From the NCBI RefSeq assembly GCF_025370935.1, contig NC_133472.1, positions 4,033,059-4,097,058 on the forward strand: a DNA stretch of 64,000 nucleotides, in the 5' to 3' direction. The notes under the pieces are model-generated. The model saw nothing but the letters and a program-made list of their open reading frames with translations. It did not search any database and was not told where the DNA came from. Source of the stretch: Choristoneura fumiferana. Its lineage: Eukaryota > Arthropoda > Insecta > Lepidoptera > Tortricidae. This document shows, in pieces, positions 41,540 to 51,794 of this stretch. Position numbers and translations under genes: made by a program. How positions within the stretch are numbered: position 1 is the stretch's first letter; each line of letters opens with the position of its first letter.

Positions 41540-42186
41540 ACTCGCGCACATTCAACTGACCGCACCCTATCACGTCGCAACAAGGTACATAAACGATCCT
41601 TTTTCGGATAAAAGTTGAAAAACAACACCAAACAGCTCCCGCCCCCTGATCGTACGAAATAAATTAAACATTTATGCTGAAACTGGACTAATTACACTTG
41701 GGAACCTTTGTTTAGAAACGTATCTCGCTGTTCGCACGGACCCGAAACTTGCTGCAAAAAGACACCCTTAGTACAGTGTAACTTAAATAGATTACGTTGG
41801 TCGTAAATAGAAACCGGAATCCTGGCGGAACTTTTGAGCTGTCATGGTGACACACGTCACTATTTGGCGTAATATTTTCGGATACGAGTCAATCTTGCAA
41901 GCAATACTGAAATACTGTGACATCAGACCCTCATTAACTCTCTCCAAATATATAACTTATTGATTATATTCCAGCCAGCGTGTCCCTGTGAAAACACGTT
42001 ACGCATTTATAATGGAATTAAGAATTGAAATCGATCCTGAATACAAACTAGGACTAATTGACGTCACAAAGGCCGAAGAGCTGGCAGCCTCGTAACTACA
42101 GAGTCAACTTTTTAGGAAGGTCAAGATCTGAGCCTTATTGTCTATCACACCACTGTTTTCTGTCACACAGCATAAGACGAGGATAG
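41540..42186. other. No gene seen
   Basis: A TIR-like piece (GGAACTTTTGAGCTGTCATGG) at about 41830 relates to 11401-11865. Nothing else recognised. Confidence 0.4.
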
Positions 42187-42194
42187 AAAGAGAT

Positions 42195-42566
42195 GATTCG
42201 TTCCTGATTCGACACTTTCCTAACTGGTCATATTCCTAACTCGTCATAATCCTGATTCGTCATATTCTTAACTCGTCATTGTACAGTCAAATGAAATTAC
42301 GAACACGTGTTTATAGTCGGTTAGGTTAAGGTTATTTTTATGACCACCCAGAACCCATGTAATAAGTGTAACGAATCGGTTCTTGATGGTCATAAAAAAA
42401 TAACCTTAACCTAACTGACTTAATAATTAATTTTGTGCAGGCAAATGTACATGGTATGACGAGTAAAGAATATGACGAATCAGGAATATGACCAGTTAGG
42501 AAAGTGTCGAATTAGGAGTTTGACCAATTAGGAATATGACGAATCAGGGGCTATCAGGAACAAATC
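42195..42566. mobile_element. 372-bp inverted-repeat element, 8-bp TSD, CTCGTCATATTC words
   Basis: Octamer AAAGAGAT at 42187-42194 and 42567-42574. Ends GATTCGTTCCTGAT and ATCAGGAACAAATC. Each arm holds four to five variants of CCTAACTCGTCATATTC in tandem, inverted in the other arm, and the centre has a second inverted pair (GGTTAGGTTAAGGTTATTTT with ATGACC and inverse). Non-coding. Confidence 0.85.
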
Positions 42567-42574
42567 AAAGAGAT

Positions 42575-43170
42575 GGTGAATGCGGCCTCTGGTGAGGGAT
42601 GCTATGTTGCTAGAGATAGGTAGATCCAGATCTGAAGATTCAAAAGCAGATCTTTAAGGGGATCCGAATCCCTCATCGGCTTCAAATCTTCAACACCGAG
42701 GGGTTACTAACTCCGACCCCTAAGTGTTTAGTCTTAGCTCCGAGCCGACCTACTCCAAACTCAATCAAAGTTCGAAACGCGACAGTGTAGTGTGGTGGTG
42801 GTTATAGTTGGGGGTTGGGTTAACGTAATATTTATATATTTGTAAAATAGAACCACAGGCATACATGATTTATGAAAGATATATTATGCGATCTCTGCTT
42901 CGGCTTTAGCACGAAAATATCTGACGCTACGCCACTGCTATTGGTTTGTGAATAAATAAATTAATGTATTTTCTTTCTTTCCTTTAGTTAAGGATACCTA
43001 ATTGTTTAAAAATAGTTATAATATGAGTGCTTGTTTACGTTTTAAGAGTTTCTTCTCTTGTTTTTGACATAAAGTGAAAATTAAGTAATTTATCTACAAG
43101 GATATGTCTATAGTCTACGTAAGAATTACCATCTTGTAACACTTTGCGGCAATAATCTAATACTTCAGAC
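42575..43170. other. No gene; scrap of the 29.4-kb repeat
   Basis: 42765-42800 has ATCAAAGTTCGAAACGCGAC and GTGTAGTGTGGTGGTG, shared with 29490-29650 and 46250-46300. 42625-42760 reads as short words around GATCC/GATCT/TCCGA, possibly another array end. Confidence 0.4.
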
Positions 43171-43172
43171 GA

Positions 43173-43495
43173 AATACGGTATTTGACTATTTTGTATATG
43201 GTTTAGAAATTAAAACTACACAATGCCTGTTATTGAATAGATAACAATTTTTAAGGTACCTTTACAAATAACAAAGTTATAAAGGTTTGAAATTCAAGAT
43301 TAGACAGAGAATGACATACATATGACGTCACACGCCAGTACCGCCATACTTGTTGCATAGAGAAAAGCGTTTGAAAAAGAGACAGGTATATAGATTTTTC
43401 AAAAATTCGATCCAATTTTCAGATTTATATATTGCAGGCACATTTGTATATCTATATTTAATAAAATATGTAAAAAAGTTGTCAAATACCGTATT
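43173..43495 (+). mobile_element. TGACGTCA MITE (copy 3), internally shortened
   Basis: Ends AATACGGTATTTGAC and GTCAAATACCGTATT; centre ACATATGACGTCACACGCCA; about 35 bases shorter than copy 2, mostly in the right half. Confidence 0.75.
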
Positions 43496-43797
43496 ACAAA
43501 ATCCGTATCAGCCTGTTAATAAAAAGCAATCCACCGAAACTAATAGCTACAAAGTTGTTTCATTTAGCGAAAAGTAAAATATGTAGCGTCCATTGAACAG
43601 GATTGGTCGAGTTTTTTACAACTGTTTCGTGATTTGATTTTCAGAGTTTTTAATAACAATTTCTGGTTTATATTTGTGAAATTTCAGAGCATTGTGGTTC
43701 TGTTTCGGGTATTAGCAAACACAAGTTAATTTTCACATTGATTTATATAAATACAAATCAAATAATCTATTTTGTTGACGGTATTTGCATTGTCATC

Positions 43798-43922
43798 CCA
43801 TCATCATCATCATCCTAGCGTCTGTACGTCCCACTGCTGGGCACAGGCCTCCTCGAAGCATGAGAGGGCCTAGGTAGGCCGTAGTTCCCACGGAAGCCCA
43901 GCGCGGATTGGGAACTTCCAAA
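43798..43922 (-). repeat. SINE tail fragment (metulj-like), minus strand
   Basis: ATCATCATCATCCTAGCG, CGTCCCACTGCTGGGCACAG, GCGGATTGGGAACTTCC. Truncated before the tRNA-like head. Confidence 0.7.
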
Positions 43923-44039
43923 TCAATTCGATCATTAGAAATTCGAGATAATCGATTTCCGAGATCGGTCCTTTTAAACAAACATCGCCAATTAAATAAA
44001 GTACAAGCTTTTCGTTAAATATATCATTTTTAATACAAA

Positions 44040-44280
44040 CTTTATGACTTTTAGTTGACTGTACTTTCATTGTCATCTTAACTACATTTCCTTACCAAAT
44101 TTCAAGTCGATGCCATTAACCATTGAGAAGTTCTCTCCTGCGGAGATGATCCTAGCTGGACCACAAGGATGTCACTACCAAATTATTGCATTGTCAGCAG
44201 ATTTACAAAAGTAATTTAATTAGGTATGTCAAATTTTAAGACAATCTGACCACTGGAATTGGGTCAAGCAACCTTACTAC
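44040..44280 (+). repeat. Family T tail repeat, plus strand
   Basis: AGTTGACTGTACTTTCATTG, CCAAATTTCAAGTCGATGCC, TCCTGCGGAGATGATCC, CAAGGATGTCACTACCAAAT, in the same order as 6005-6245. Confidence 0.65.
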
Positions 44281-44448
44281 TACCCTTAAATATCGATGCT
44301 TTAGCTAAACAAAACTTCCTTTTTCGCAGCCGGTTAAAAAGACTAGTCATTTGTAAGAGACGGCGATAAAAGTTGCCAACAATAAGTCTCTAGCGCAGTT
44401 ATTACAACAAAGATATGCGCGGGCGGGAGGATCGTCGGTGCTCATGTA

Positions 44449-44616
44449 CCATCAGCCAAAGAAGTGGTCTATCAATTTTTAAACAAGTTCCTATCAAATG
44501 AATATGTCGCTAAAGTCGAACTTTCAAGTTGACAGACACGTCTAATGTCATTATTGTTTTATGACATGCAAACGATTATCAACTTTAGGGTGGTAGACCA
44601 CATATTTGGCTGATGG
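44449..44616. mobile_element. 168-bp CCATCAGCCAAA MITE, TA flanks
   Basis: CCATCAGCCAAAGAAGTGGT at the left; the inverse ACCACATATTTGGCTGATGG at the right; TA at 44447-44448 and 44617-44618. Consistent with a Tc1/mariner-type duplication. Confidence 0.75.
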
Positions 44617-44758
44617 TACCTATTTAAGCCAATCTTCACGTCAGCCGAAAGACTATTACTTATCTACTGTTGGACAAGGACAAAGGGACTCCCAATCCCA
44701 AAAGAACGTCACAGTGATCGGTCCTGCGCCCGCGTCCAACTCCAGCGAACTTCTCCAG

Positions 44759-44877
44759 GACCCAGCTTCTCGAAGCAAATTAGTCTAAATATTAGTGTTT
44801 TGTTTCATTTTCGTATTCAATGTACGAAACAAAACACTAATTATTACTTTTTGACTTGTAAGCTTTGAGAAACAGGG
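44759..44877. mobile_element. GACCCAGCTTCTCGAAGC MITE
   Basis: GACCCAGCTTCTCGAAGCAA with inverse GCTTTGAGAAACAGGGC; inner arms TAGTGTTTTGTTTC / GAAACAAAACACTA. Related to 36509-36623. Confidence 0.65.
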
Positions 44878-44944
44878 CAGGGCAGTGGAGTCCGGCTGTT
44901 ACGCCTGGAGTCCGGTTTTCGAAAGCACATCAAAAATATCCTAA

Positions 44945-45040
44945 CCAAAAAAAAGTTGGAAAGCCCCCGACTTTGTGACTTCAAAGTTCAATATCTCAAA
45001 AACGGCTAAACCGATTTTGATGAAACGTCTAAGAACCTTA
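44945..45040 (-). repeat. Family P end, minus strand
   Basis: AAGTTGGAAAGCCCCCGACT, AAAGTTCAATATCTCAAAAA, CGATTTTGATGAAACGTCTA. Corresponds to the last 100 bases of 51540-51790. Confidence 0.6.
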
Positions 45041-45263
45041 CGAAAACTTATATATAAAAAAAATATACATAAATAAAAAAAAAAAAACTTATTACCTTTG
45101 ACGATTTCAATACAAATTCTTATAACTGACATTTATGTAAATTATAATGTAATGATGTATTGAATGAATAAATAAACTAAACTAAACTAAACTAGTGCCC
45201 GTATGGTTAATTATTATGTTTATGAATTGGATAGAATAGAATAAACCTTTATTTACACACTTA

Positions 45264-45399
45264 GCCCCTGTTTCACCATCCATTGATTAATCTGACGGAT
45301 AAATGTCATGCCGTCCCTGTTTGTTTTGTTCAAATAGACGGAGACGGCATCACATTTATCCGTCAAATAAAATTGATCAATGGATGGTGAAACAGACCC
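45264..45399. mobile_element. Tourist-like MITE, TTA duplication
   Basis: GCCCCTGTTTCACCATCC to GGATGGTGAAACAGACCC, TTA at 45261-45263 and 45400-45402. Centre has TGTTTGTTTTGTTCAAATAG. Confidence 0.85.
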
Positions 45400-45451
45400 T
45401 TAAAGTAAAAGATACAATATTATTAATAAAAGGAAGATATTTTTCATATTA

Positions 45452-45601
45452 AGGGGCCTGTTTCACCACCTGTCCACAAACTTTAAGTGTCAGATAAAAG
45501 TAATGCCGTCTTTCGTCTTTGTTTATTCGGACAAAACAAACAGAGACGGCATCACTAATATCCGTCACTTAAAGTTAGTGAACAAGTGGTGAAACAGGCC
45601 C
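45452..45601. mobile_element. Tourist-like MITE, TAA duplication (variant)
   Basis: GGGGCCTGTTTCACCACC to GGTGGTGAAACAGGCCC (right end reads AAGTGGTGAAACAGGCCC), TAA at 45449-45451 and 45602-45604. Inner arms ACTTTAAGTGTCAGATAAAA differ from the other copies, so it is a subfamily. Confidence 0.85.
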
Positions 45602-45609
45602 TAAACTAA

Positions 45610-46140
45610 CTAAAATAAAAACATTAAAATAACATAACTAAGTGTGATAAATGGGTTGGGCTCAGCGTATGTTGTGGATGCACACAAGACTGCGCATACA
45701 CTTAGCTCATATAAATACTACGTATATCACCTTAACTATTAGCCAATTCCTCGATAGAACGGTATATGAATACACAAGCGAAAAGACTCCCGACTCTTTA
45801 TGTCTCAGTTGGCACGCTTTCAGTGTTTCCTCGCAATCCAGTCTACGCAAGGCTACCTGTTGAAGTTGAAATGAAATATTACAGCGTTCAAGTCGCGCCA
45901 TATTTCACCGGCACTAAGCTCGTATAAAGTATTATATAAGGAATATGCTCGGTTATAATCCAAAATGGGGTAAACATGTTTACCTTTCATTTTCTACATG
46001 AACCAAGTCAAGGGAAGTGAATGAAGCGTCCGGGATAGTTATGAGAAAATAATGAATAATTAAATTTAATCGTTTCGTAGTTTTTTCTGGAGATATTTCC
46101 GGCACTTTTGAAAACATGTAATTTTAAAGATTTAGTCATG
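45610..46140. other. No gene seen
   Basis: Short frames at 45651-45863 and opposite strand carry no motif. Confidence 0.4.
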
Positions 46141-46149
46141 TTCCTTGTC

Positions 46150-46378
46150 ACCTAGAGTACATCAGAGCAACAACCGTTCACCATGCTAGCAGATGTTAGA
46201 CTAACACATAACATCTTATGGCATGGTAAACGGTTGTGTTGTTCTGATGATGAACTATGGTTGAGTTCGAAACGGTCGGCGTAGTGTGGTGGTGACGTAT
46301 GTGTTACAGTGTGGAGGCGGACGTACATGAACACACGTTTGTCACAGTCGTAGCTATCGTAAGGTCGAGGAGCAAAGT
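46150..46378. repeat. Copy of the GCGACCTTACGATAGCTA repeat with hairpin
   Basis: CAACCGTTCACCATGC at 46170 pairs with GCATGGTAAACGGTTG at 46221; the right end GTAGCTATCGTAAGGTCGAG and GAGCAAAGTAA matches 29440-29755. The centre differs from that copy. Confidence 0.5.
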
Positions 46379-46380
46379 AA

Positions 46381-46570
46381 TCCATACTAATATTATAAAT
46401 GCGAAAGTGTGTTTGTATGTTTGTGTGTTTGTCCGACTTTCACGCCGTAACGGAGCGACGGATCGACGTGATTTTTGGCATAGAGATAGTTTATGGGCCC
46501 GAGAGTGACACTGGCTAATTTTTTTGCGATAACCGAATACCACGCGGGCGGAGCCGCGGGCAAAAGCTAG
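46381..46570 (+). mobile_element. Helitron-like element, best-preserved copy
   Basis: 190 bp: starts TCCATACTAATATTATAAAT after A46380, ends hairpin GCGGGCGGAGCCGCGGGC, AAAAG, CTAG before T46571. No duplication. All terminal hallmarks of a non-autonomous Helitron are present. Frames 46299-46508 and 46304-46543 overlap it by chance. Confidence 0.8.
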
Positions 46571-46952
46571 TTGTTTATATAATTAATTGATAATGACCCG
46601 CAACGCAAAGTAAAGGAGCGGCCACACCGCTGCCTGAAAAATCGAATCGCAGTGAGGCATCGTATGCGCAATGTTTTTTAACAGACTTCAAAAAAGGAGG
46701 AGGTTCTATGTTCCAATGTTTGGCATTTTTAGCATTAAGATGAGCATTTACATTCAGAAAGTATCATTTAGTAACCTGGATGGGATGAAGAAGACCGTGA
46801 TGACCAATGGAACTTATCAAAGCTAAGGAATGCTCGCCTTTAAACGATCATGATTAATCTACCTAGATAAGAACTAAAAAAGAAGTTTTAAGTTAATGAT
46901 TCTTTCGAACTGATCTGATGCTGAAGCCAGAAGGTAGGCAACGGCACTCTCC

Positions 46953-47213
46953 AAAACCGACTCCAAAAAAATTAAAAAAATAACAAAAAATGGAACCGAC
47001 TACAAAACCCTTGAAAATATTTTTCTAGGTACGTACTAGCTCGAAGTCGGTGACTAGTATGTAAAAGAGGTAGACGACTATTGTCCCACTCCTGCTGGCT
47101 CGTGCTGAGGCACCGACTTCGAGCTAGTACGTACCTAGAAAAATATTTTCAAGGGTTTTGTAGTCGGTTCCATTTTTTGTTATTTTTTTTTTTTTTGGAG
47201 TCGGTTTTACTTT
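46953..47213. mobile_element. Foldback with ~100-bp near-identical arms
   Basis: The left arm (46953-47052) and right arm (47111-47213) match essentially base for base over more than 70 bases (AACAAAAAATGGAACCGACT, ACAAAACCCTTGAAAATATT, TTTCTAGGTACGTACTAGCT, CGAAGTCGGTG and inverse) with a slightly different poly-A/T tract. Loop of 58 bases. Very little divergence between arms implies recent formation or gene conversion. Confidence 0.85.
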
Positions 47214-47214
47214 T

Positions 47215-47725
47215 TTGTTAATATCGCATGCTCTCCACACCGCTGCTCAAAATACGAAGACGGTGCGGAAACGCAGTGACGTGCTGTAAAAGTCACGACT
47301 TTTGGTGCAGAGCATGCGGTAAAGTCCTGACGTTTACGGCACGTCACTGCGATTCCGTACCGTCACCGTTTTTTAAGCAGCGGTATGGACTATGGCCTGA
47401 TTCATTAATTTATTATGTTGGTTATGCAACAAATGAGCACTATGATATGGCTATTGAAAAATTCGACGGAAGGACTTAAACGTCAAAGCCACGAGCAAAG
47501 ACTACAAGTTTCTAAGGAAAACAACCTCTCGTCATTCAACTTGTTTAGACTCAAGACGAAGATGAAAAGCTCTCCCTAATTCCAGTAAACGTTGAATTAT
47601 CCCTCCGCATTGTCTTCATTTGATCTTTTAATTATCTGTTTTAATTAAGTACGCGCACTTCGGGTAACCCGAGCCGAGCCGAGTAGTACGTTTACCATAG
47701 AGCGTGTAACCTATAGTGGAAATGT
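47215..47725. other. Short inverted pair at 47239-47380, otherwise unassigned
   Basis: CACCGCTGCTCAAAA... with GTGCGGAAACGCAGTGACGT, AAAGTCACGACTTT, and the inverse ACGTCACTGCGATTCCGTAC...TTTTTAAGCAGCGGT form an imperfect 140-bp palindrome at about 47238-47384, perhaps another MITE. The 83-codon frame across it is not a gene. Confidence 0.5.
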
Positions 47726-47731
47726 CATTTA

Positions 47732-47872
47732 GGGGCTGTTTCACCGTCCATTGATTAGTGTTAACTGGCGGTTAGGTCTGATGCCGTCTCTATTTGTTTT
47801 GTTCGAATAGACGGAGATAACCTCACATTTAACCGTCAGTTAACACTAATCAATGGATGGTGAAACAGCCCC
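47732..47872. mobile_element. Tourist-like MITE, TTA duplication
   Basis: GGGGCTGTTTCACCGTCC to ATGGTGAAACAGCCCC, TTA at 47729-47731 and 47873-47875, 141 bp, same size as 9907-10047. Confidence 0.85.
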
Positions 47873-47894
47873 TTAATTTAGGTTCTTCTATATA

Positions 47895-48470
47895 AAATTG
47901 CTTGTCCTGATTCATCACCGCCCAGCCGAAACTACTGGAGCCAGAAACTTGAAATTTGGCAGACATATAAGATGGGATTTCGAAATTCGACTCCTAAAGG
48001 GATTATAGGGGTTTAAAGCCAATATATATTTATAAAAAGAGAAGACCTGACTCGCTGATTCATTAACGCCCATCCAGCCAGGTGTTAGTTTCTAAAACGT
48101 AAACAAGAAATAAGAAATGATTTTTCGAAATTCAATCTTTAACGGGATGTAAAGGGGGTTGAAATTTTGTATGGAAATCCGTCATTTTTGAAGCTAAAAG
48201 CATAAAACCTTGTTTTAGGTTAGGCTAATAATTAGACGTTAACTACAATTTTACCCCTGAAGGGGTGACACGGAGGATCAAAGTCTGTAAATCTATGTTA
48301 CCTCAAATTTGCGCACGACGCTGCGGACAAAAGCTATTGAAAACCTACAAGAATACTACTGATACCAAATTTTATCTTAATCGGTTCAGCGATTTGAGCG
48401 TGAAGAATTAACAGACAGACAGACACACAGAGTTATTTCATTTAATTCATTTATAATGTAAGGATAGTCA
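47895..48470 (+). repeat. Mixed repeat with Helitron-like 3' features
   Basis: Contains GCCCAGCCGAAACTACTGGA, CTTGAAATTTGGCAGACATA (twice in related form around 47945 and 48080), CCCCTGAAGGGGTGACACGG, GCGCACGACGCTGCGGACAA and (ACAG)n at 48410-48425. Likely one old dispersed repeat with internal duplication. Confidence 0.4.
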
Positions 48471-48539
48471 GAAAGTAAGGAAAGTCAATTTATACTTTTC
48501 GATATTTTTTTCTCTTGTGTTTTTTTTTAGATTTTTTTC

Positions 48540-48725
48540 TGTATATCGAATATCCCTCTAATGTTACAAATGCGAAATATATGTATAGTAAGTCTGTTTG
48601 TTTGTTTGTCACCTCTGTACGTATAAAACGCAGAACCAATTTAGATAAAATTCGTTATACATATAGTTTGAGTCCCGGGGAAGGCCTTAGGATAGTTTTG
48701 ATCTTAGAAAATTGCATAGTTCATG
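48540..48725 (+). repeat. Diverged Helitron-like repeat
   Basis: TATCCCTCTAATGTTACAAATGCG, then TTTGTTTGTTTGTC, CGCAGAACCAATTTAGATAAAATTCG and GTCCCGGGGAAGGCCTTAGG match the layout of other Helitron-like copies. Ends not preserved. Confidence 0.5.
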
Positions 48726-48949
48726 CAGTTTCGCGATAAAAGAATTCTACGTGTGTTTACCAGTAAAATGAATGTTTATCTTTCTCTCTCCGGCTGTCTC
48801 TCTCTTTCAGTTGCTCGATGCTATAGGCCATTAGCTATTGCACGCGACAAGATTCGATGAAAAAGATGCGTACGAGCAGCGCGGGTCTCGGCCGACTCTA
48901 CTATAATGTATTTAAGTATGAATATATCTATTTAAGTGTGTTTAACCGT

Positions 48950-49013
48950 TGCCTAGTGCCCATAGCTTTGCTTGCTTTGGGACTAGGTCAATTGGTGTCT
49001 AATGTCCCGTGAT
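48950..49013 (+). repeat. SINE family Q 3' end, plus strand
   Basis: TTGCCTAGTGCCCATAGC, TTGGGACTAGGTCAATTGGT, GTCTAATGTCCCGTGA: the inverse of the left end of 61858-62094. Confidence 0.6.
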
Positions 49014-49026
49014 ATTTATCTGTTTT

Positions 49027-49258
49027 TAACCCCCGACGTAAAAAGAGGGGTGTTATAGGTTTGACCGCTATGTGTGTCTGTCTGTGGCACCGTAGCTCTT
49101 AAACGGGTGAACTGATTTGAATGCGGTTGTTTTATTTGAAAGCACGTTTTCTAGCGATGGTTTTTAGACATGTTTTATCAAGATCGGTTCAGCCATTTTT
49201 GAGATATTGACCTTTAAAGTGACAATGTTGGGGTTCTCCATCTTTTTGTTGGTTAGGC
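49027..49258 (+). repeat. Family P repeat, plus strand
   Basis: TTAACCCCCGACGTAAAAAG, TGTGTCTGTCTGTGGCACCG, ATCGGTTCAGCCATTTTTGA, TTTTTGTTGGTTAGG. Complete at both ends. Confidence 0.7.
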
Positions 49259-49694
49259 TATACATACATTTTATTTTACATATAAACGCAAATTTGCTTG
49301 TATCAGCGACAACCCATTACTATAAAATCGTATGATCTGTTTTGAATAAAAAACTTGAGTCTTGGGACCTTATAAGTGAATTCTCCACCTCCTCCTACGA
49401 AACTTTATCAATGTGAAACTAGAAAAACCAATAAACCCGATAGGAGTTTTTTGATTGAAGGGATCTGTCTGATCTGCCATATTAAAACTGCCCCTAGCTA
49501 GCTGAAGTTATATAGTTTTCATGCGTTTATTTGTCTCATTATAAGATATGATTTTGATTTATGTTTTATTTATAATTTTAGCGTATCGTGTTTTGGACAG
49601 TTAAACAAATACACGAGTGATCCTATAACAGTTCCGTTTTCTCACGTGCACATGCGATATCTTAAAATAAGTTTTTGGTAAAAATTACATTTTT

Positions 49695-49935
49695 AATACA
49701 AGTTTTATTGCTGACTGTCCTTTTTGTTGACTTTTGCATTGTCACCCAAACTACATAAATTTCAAGTCGATGCCATTAACCGTTGAAGAGCTCCGTCCTG
49801 CGGAGACGATCCTGGCCGGACTACCAGGATGTCACTACCAGATTGTATTGTCACGCAATTTACATAATTATGCCAAATTTCAAGAAAATTCGACTACTGG
49901 AAGTTGGTCGAATTTAACTTACAAGATTTGTTGAA
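49695..49935 (+). repeat. Family T tail repeat, plus strand
   Basis: TTTTGTTGACTTTTGCATTG, TCAAGTCGATGCCATTAACC, TGCGGAGACGATCCTGGCC, AGGATGTCACTACCAGATTG, ACTGGAAGTTGGTCGAATTT. Slight internal deletion in the first third. Confidence 0.65.
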
Positions 49936-49939
49936 CAGG

Positions 49940-50460
49940 TGAAACTAAATAAAAGCTGGAAAAAAAGATTTATTATTTTTAATATCAGACGAGTAAGGCA
50001 CAGACTGCGCCACCCAGAACGGCGAACAATCCAGCGAAATTCAACTCTTAATATTTCTCGGTTGCTATTACGGTAGTGACTGGAAGTAACAAGCGAGGCT
50101 TTGCGAATTGGGATTGTCAAAAAAAAAATGCTGTTCTTTTTTTGTATAGAAAAGTCAATTATTAAAAAAAAATCGATATTTCTACGGTTGATGGCGTCGA
50201 AGTTTAATGTAGTTTTGCAACACCATTTCATAAATATCTACATGCATATGTTGAGCGCCAGCATTATTTTATTTTTTATCTGTGGTGTGGGACACTGTCA
50301 CTAGATAGCATCTAGATTAGTGTCAACGTTCGTTGCAAAACAAGAATGAGACATGACACTCAGGGACGGCACTTACTGGCATTCTCAAAGTATCATATGT
50401 CAGATCGGGTCCAAATCGAACTCTGCCACGTGTAAATTGTGAAGAATTGTAATACTCACA
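49940..50460. other. No gene seen
   Basis: Frames 49914-50231 and 50101-50304 have no motif. Confidence 0.4.
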
Positions 50461-50461
50461 G

Positions 50462-50892
50462 AATGAGGGCTATCGTTTTTTGTCTCACTAGATGGCGCAC
50501 TGTTGCGTGAGGTTTTTAAGTATGGCTTTCAAAGTCTGTTATTACGGGCGTGAAAACAAGTTTTAGATTAAAATCATATTTAATACACCTTAAAACCGTA
50601 CCATAAAAATATCGAGCATGCCACAGTGTTGCATAGTCCCCGTTTTGTTCGGAAAAAGGGAGGACAAAGGTTTCCGAAGACAAAACTGTCTCAAAACACA
50701 GACATTCATTGCCCCGGAACGCATGTTTGTATGGCAAACATTAATTTCAGATATTGCTAAATATTCACAAAAAATATTCTAATTATAAATAAACCCGCGT
50801 AGCTCACCCAAAAACTATGAGATTTGACATTTCGGAGACCTCACGCTACACTAGCGCCTCTAGTGGCGAATTCATACGCGATAGCCCTCATT
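50462..50892 (-). mobile_element. 431-bp TIR element (family V), inverted copy
   Basis: AATGAGGGCTATCG at the left and CGATAGCCCTCATT at the right, interior the inverse of 32363-32790 with only scattered differences, such as one small insertion near 50720. The frame 50516-50737 is internal and not conserved as protein. Confidence 0.8.
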
Positions 50893-50894
50893 AA

Positions 50895-51535
50895 GTACAA
50901 CTTGGACATATTCGGAATAAGTGAGAAAGTAATTCCGTTAGTTTGTCTATTTCCTCTTCACGTGTAAACCGCTTAACCGATTTAGATGAATGGCATGGAG
51001 ATAGTTAAGACCCCGGGAAGGACAGGATAGTTTATATCCCGGTATACTGCATAGTGCCCGTGGGATACTGATAAACGAATTCTCGGCAGGCGCAAAAACA
51101 GGGCGGTTTACGCTACTGCCCAAAAAAAGTGTATGTTTTCAAGATTCATATGTGTACCTATGTATTTATATCCTCTGGTATATCTTTACTTTGTCAAATG
51201 AAATCAAAAGCTGTAGGTTTTAAGGCTTTCTAAGCGAGAATAGAATTTGACGTGAAATGGAGCATTGCAGCCAATCAGAAGGCAGGAGAGCAAATTGAAT
51301 TGACGTAATAGAATTAACCGTTGAGGAACACCATTCAAACGTCGAAAAGAAATTAAACTTATATTCTTGACGGAAATATGAATCGATCGACCAATTGGAA
51401 ACGAAATCAATGTTTTTCTAGTAGGTACCTGCTTTAAATTTGGGATGCGCACCGGTATTGTCATTAACTTGTTTAGGGTTCCGTACCTTAAAACGGAACC
51501 CTTATAGGGTCACATTGTTGTTCGAATATCAAGAC
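50895..51535. other. No gene; old Helitron-like fragment
   Basis: 50935-51085 contains TTAGTTTGTCTATTTCCTCT, GCTTAACCGATTTAGATGAA and AGACCCCGGGAAGGACAGGA, a decayed Helitron-like interior. 51473-51515 has GGGTTCCGTACC...AACGGAACCCTTATAG, the start of a family G relative. Confidence 0.45.
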
Positions 51536-51539
51536 CATT

Positions 51540-51790
51540 TTTAACCCCCGAAGCAAAAAGAGGGGTGGTATAAGTTTGAGCGCTATGTGTGTCTGTGTGT
51601 CTGTGTATGTGTCTGTCTGTGGCACCATAGCTCTTAAACGCGTAGACCGATTTGAATGCGGTTTATTTTATTACAAATCAGGTTTTCTAGCCATGGTTCT
51701 TAGACATGTTTCATCAAAATCGGTTTAGCCGTTTTTGAGATATTGAACTTTTAAGTGACAAAGTCGGGGGTTTTCCAACCTTTTGTTGGT
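51540..51790 (+). repeat. Family P repeat, plus strand
   Basis: TTAACCCCCGAAGCAAAAAG, long (GTGTCT)n at 51585-51620, GCCATGGTTCTTAGACATG, GTCGGGGGTTTTCCAACC. Best-preserved copy. Confidence 0.7.
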
Positions 51791-51794
51791 TAGG

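Larger units (their letters stand above)
45225..45720 (-). repeat. LINE-like 3' end interrupted by two Tourist MITEs
   Basis: GGATAGAATAGAATAAACCTTTATTTACAC is a reversed AATAAAGG plus (TTCTA) tail. The sequence continues between and after the MITEs as AT-rich UTR-like DNA. The identity of the LINE is unknown. Confidence 0.4.
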
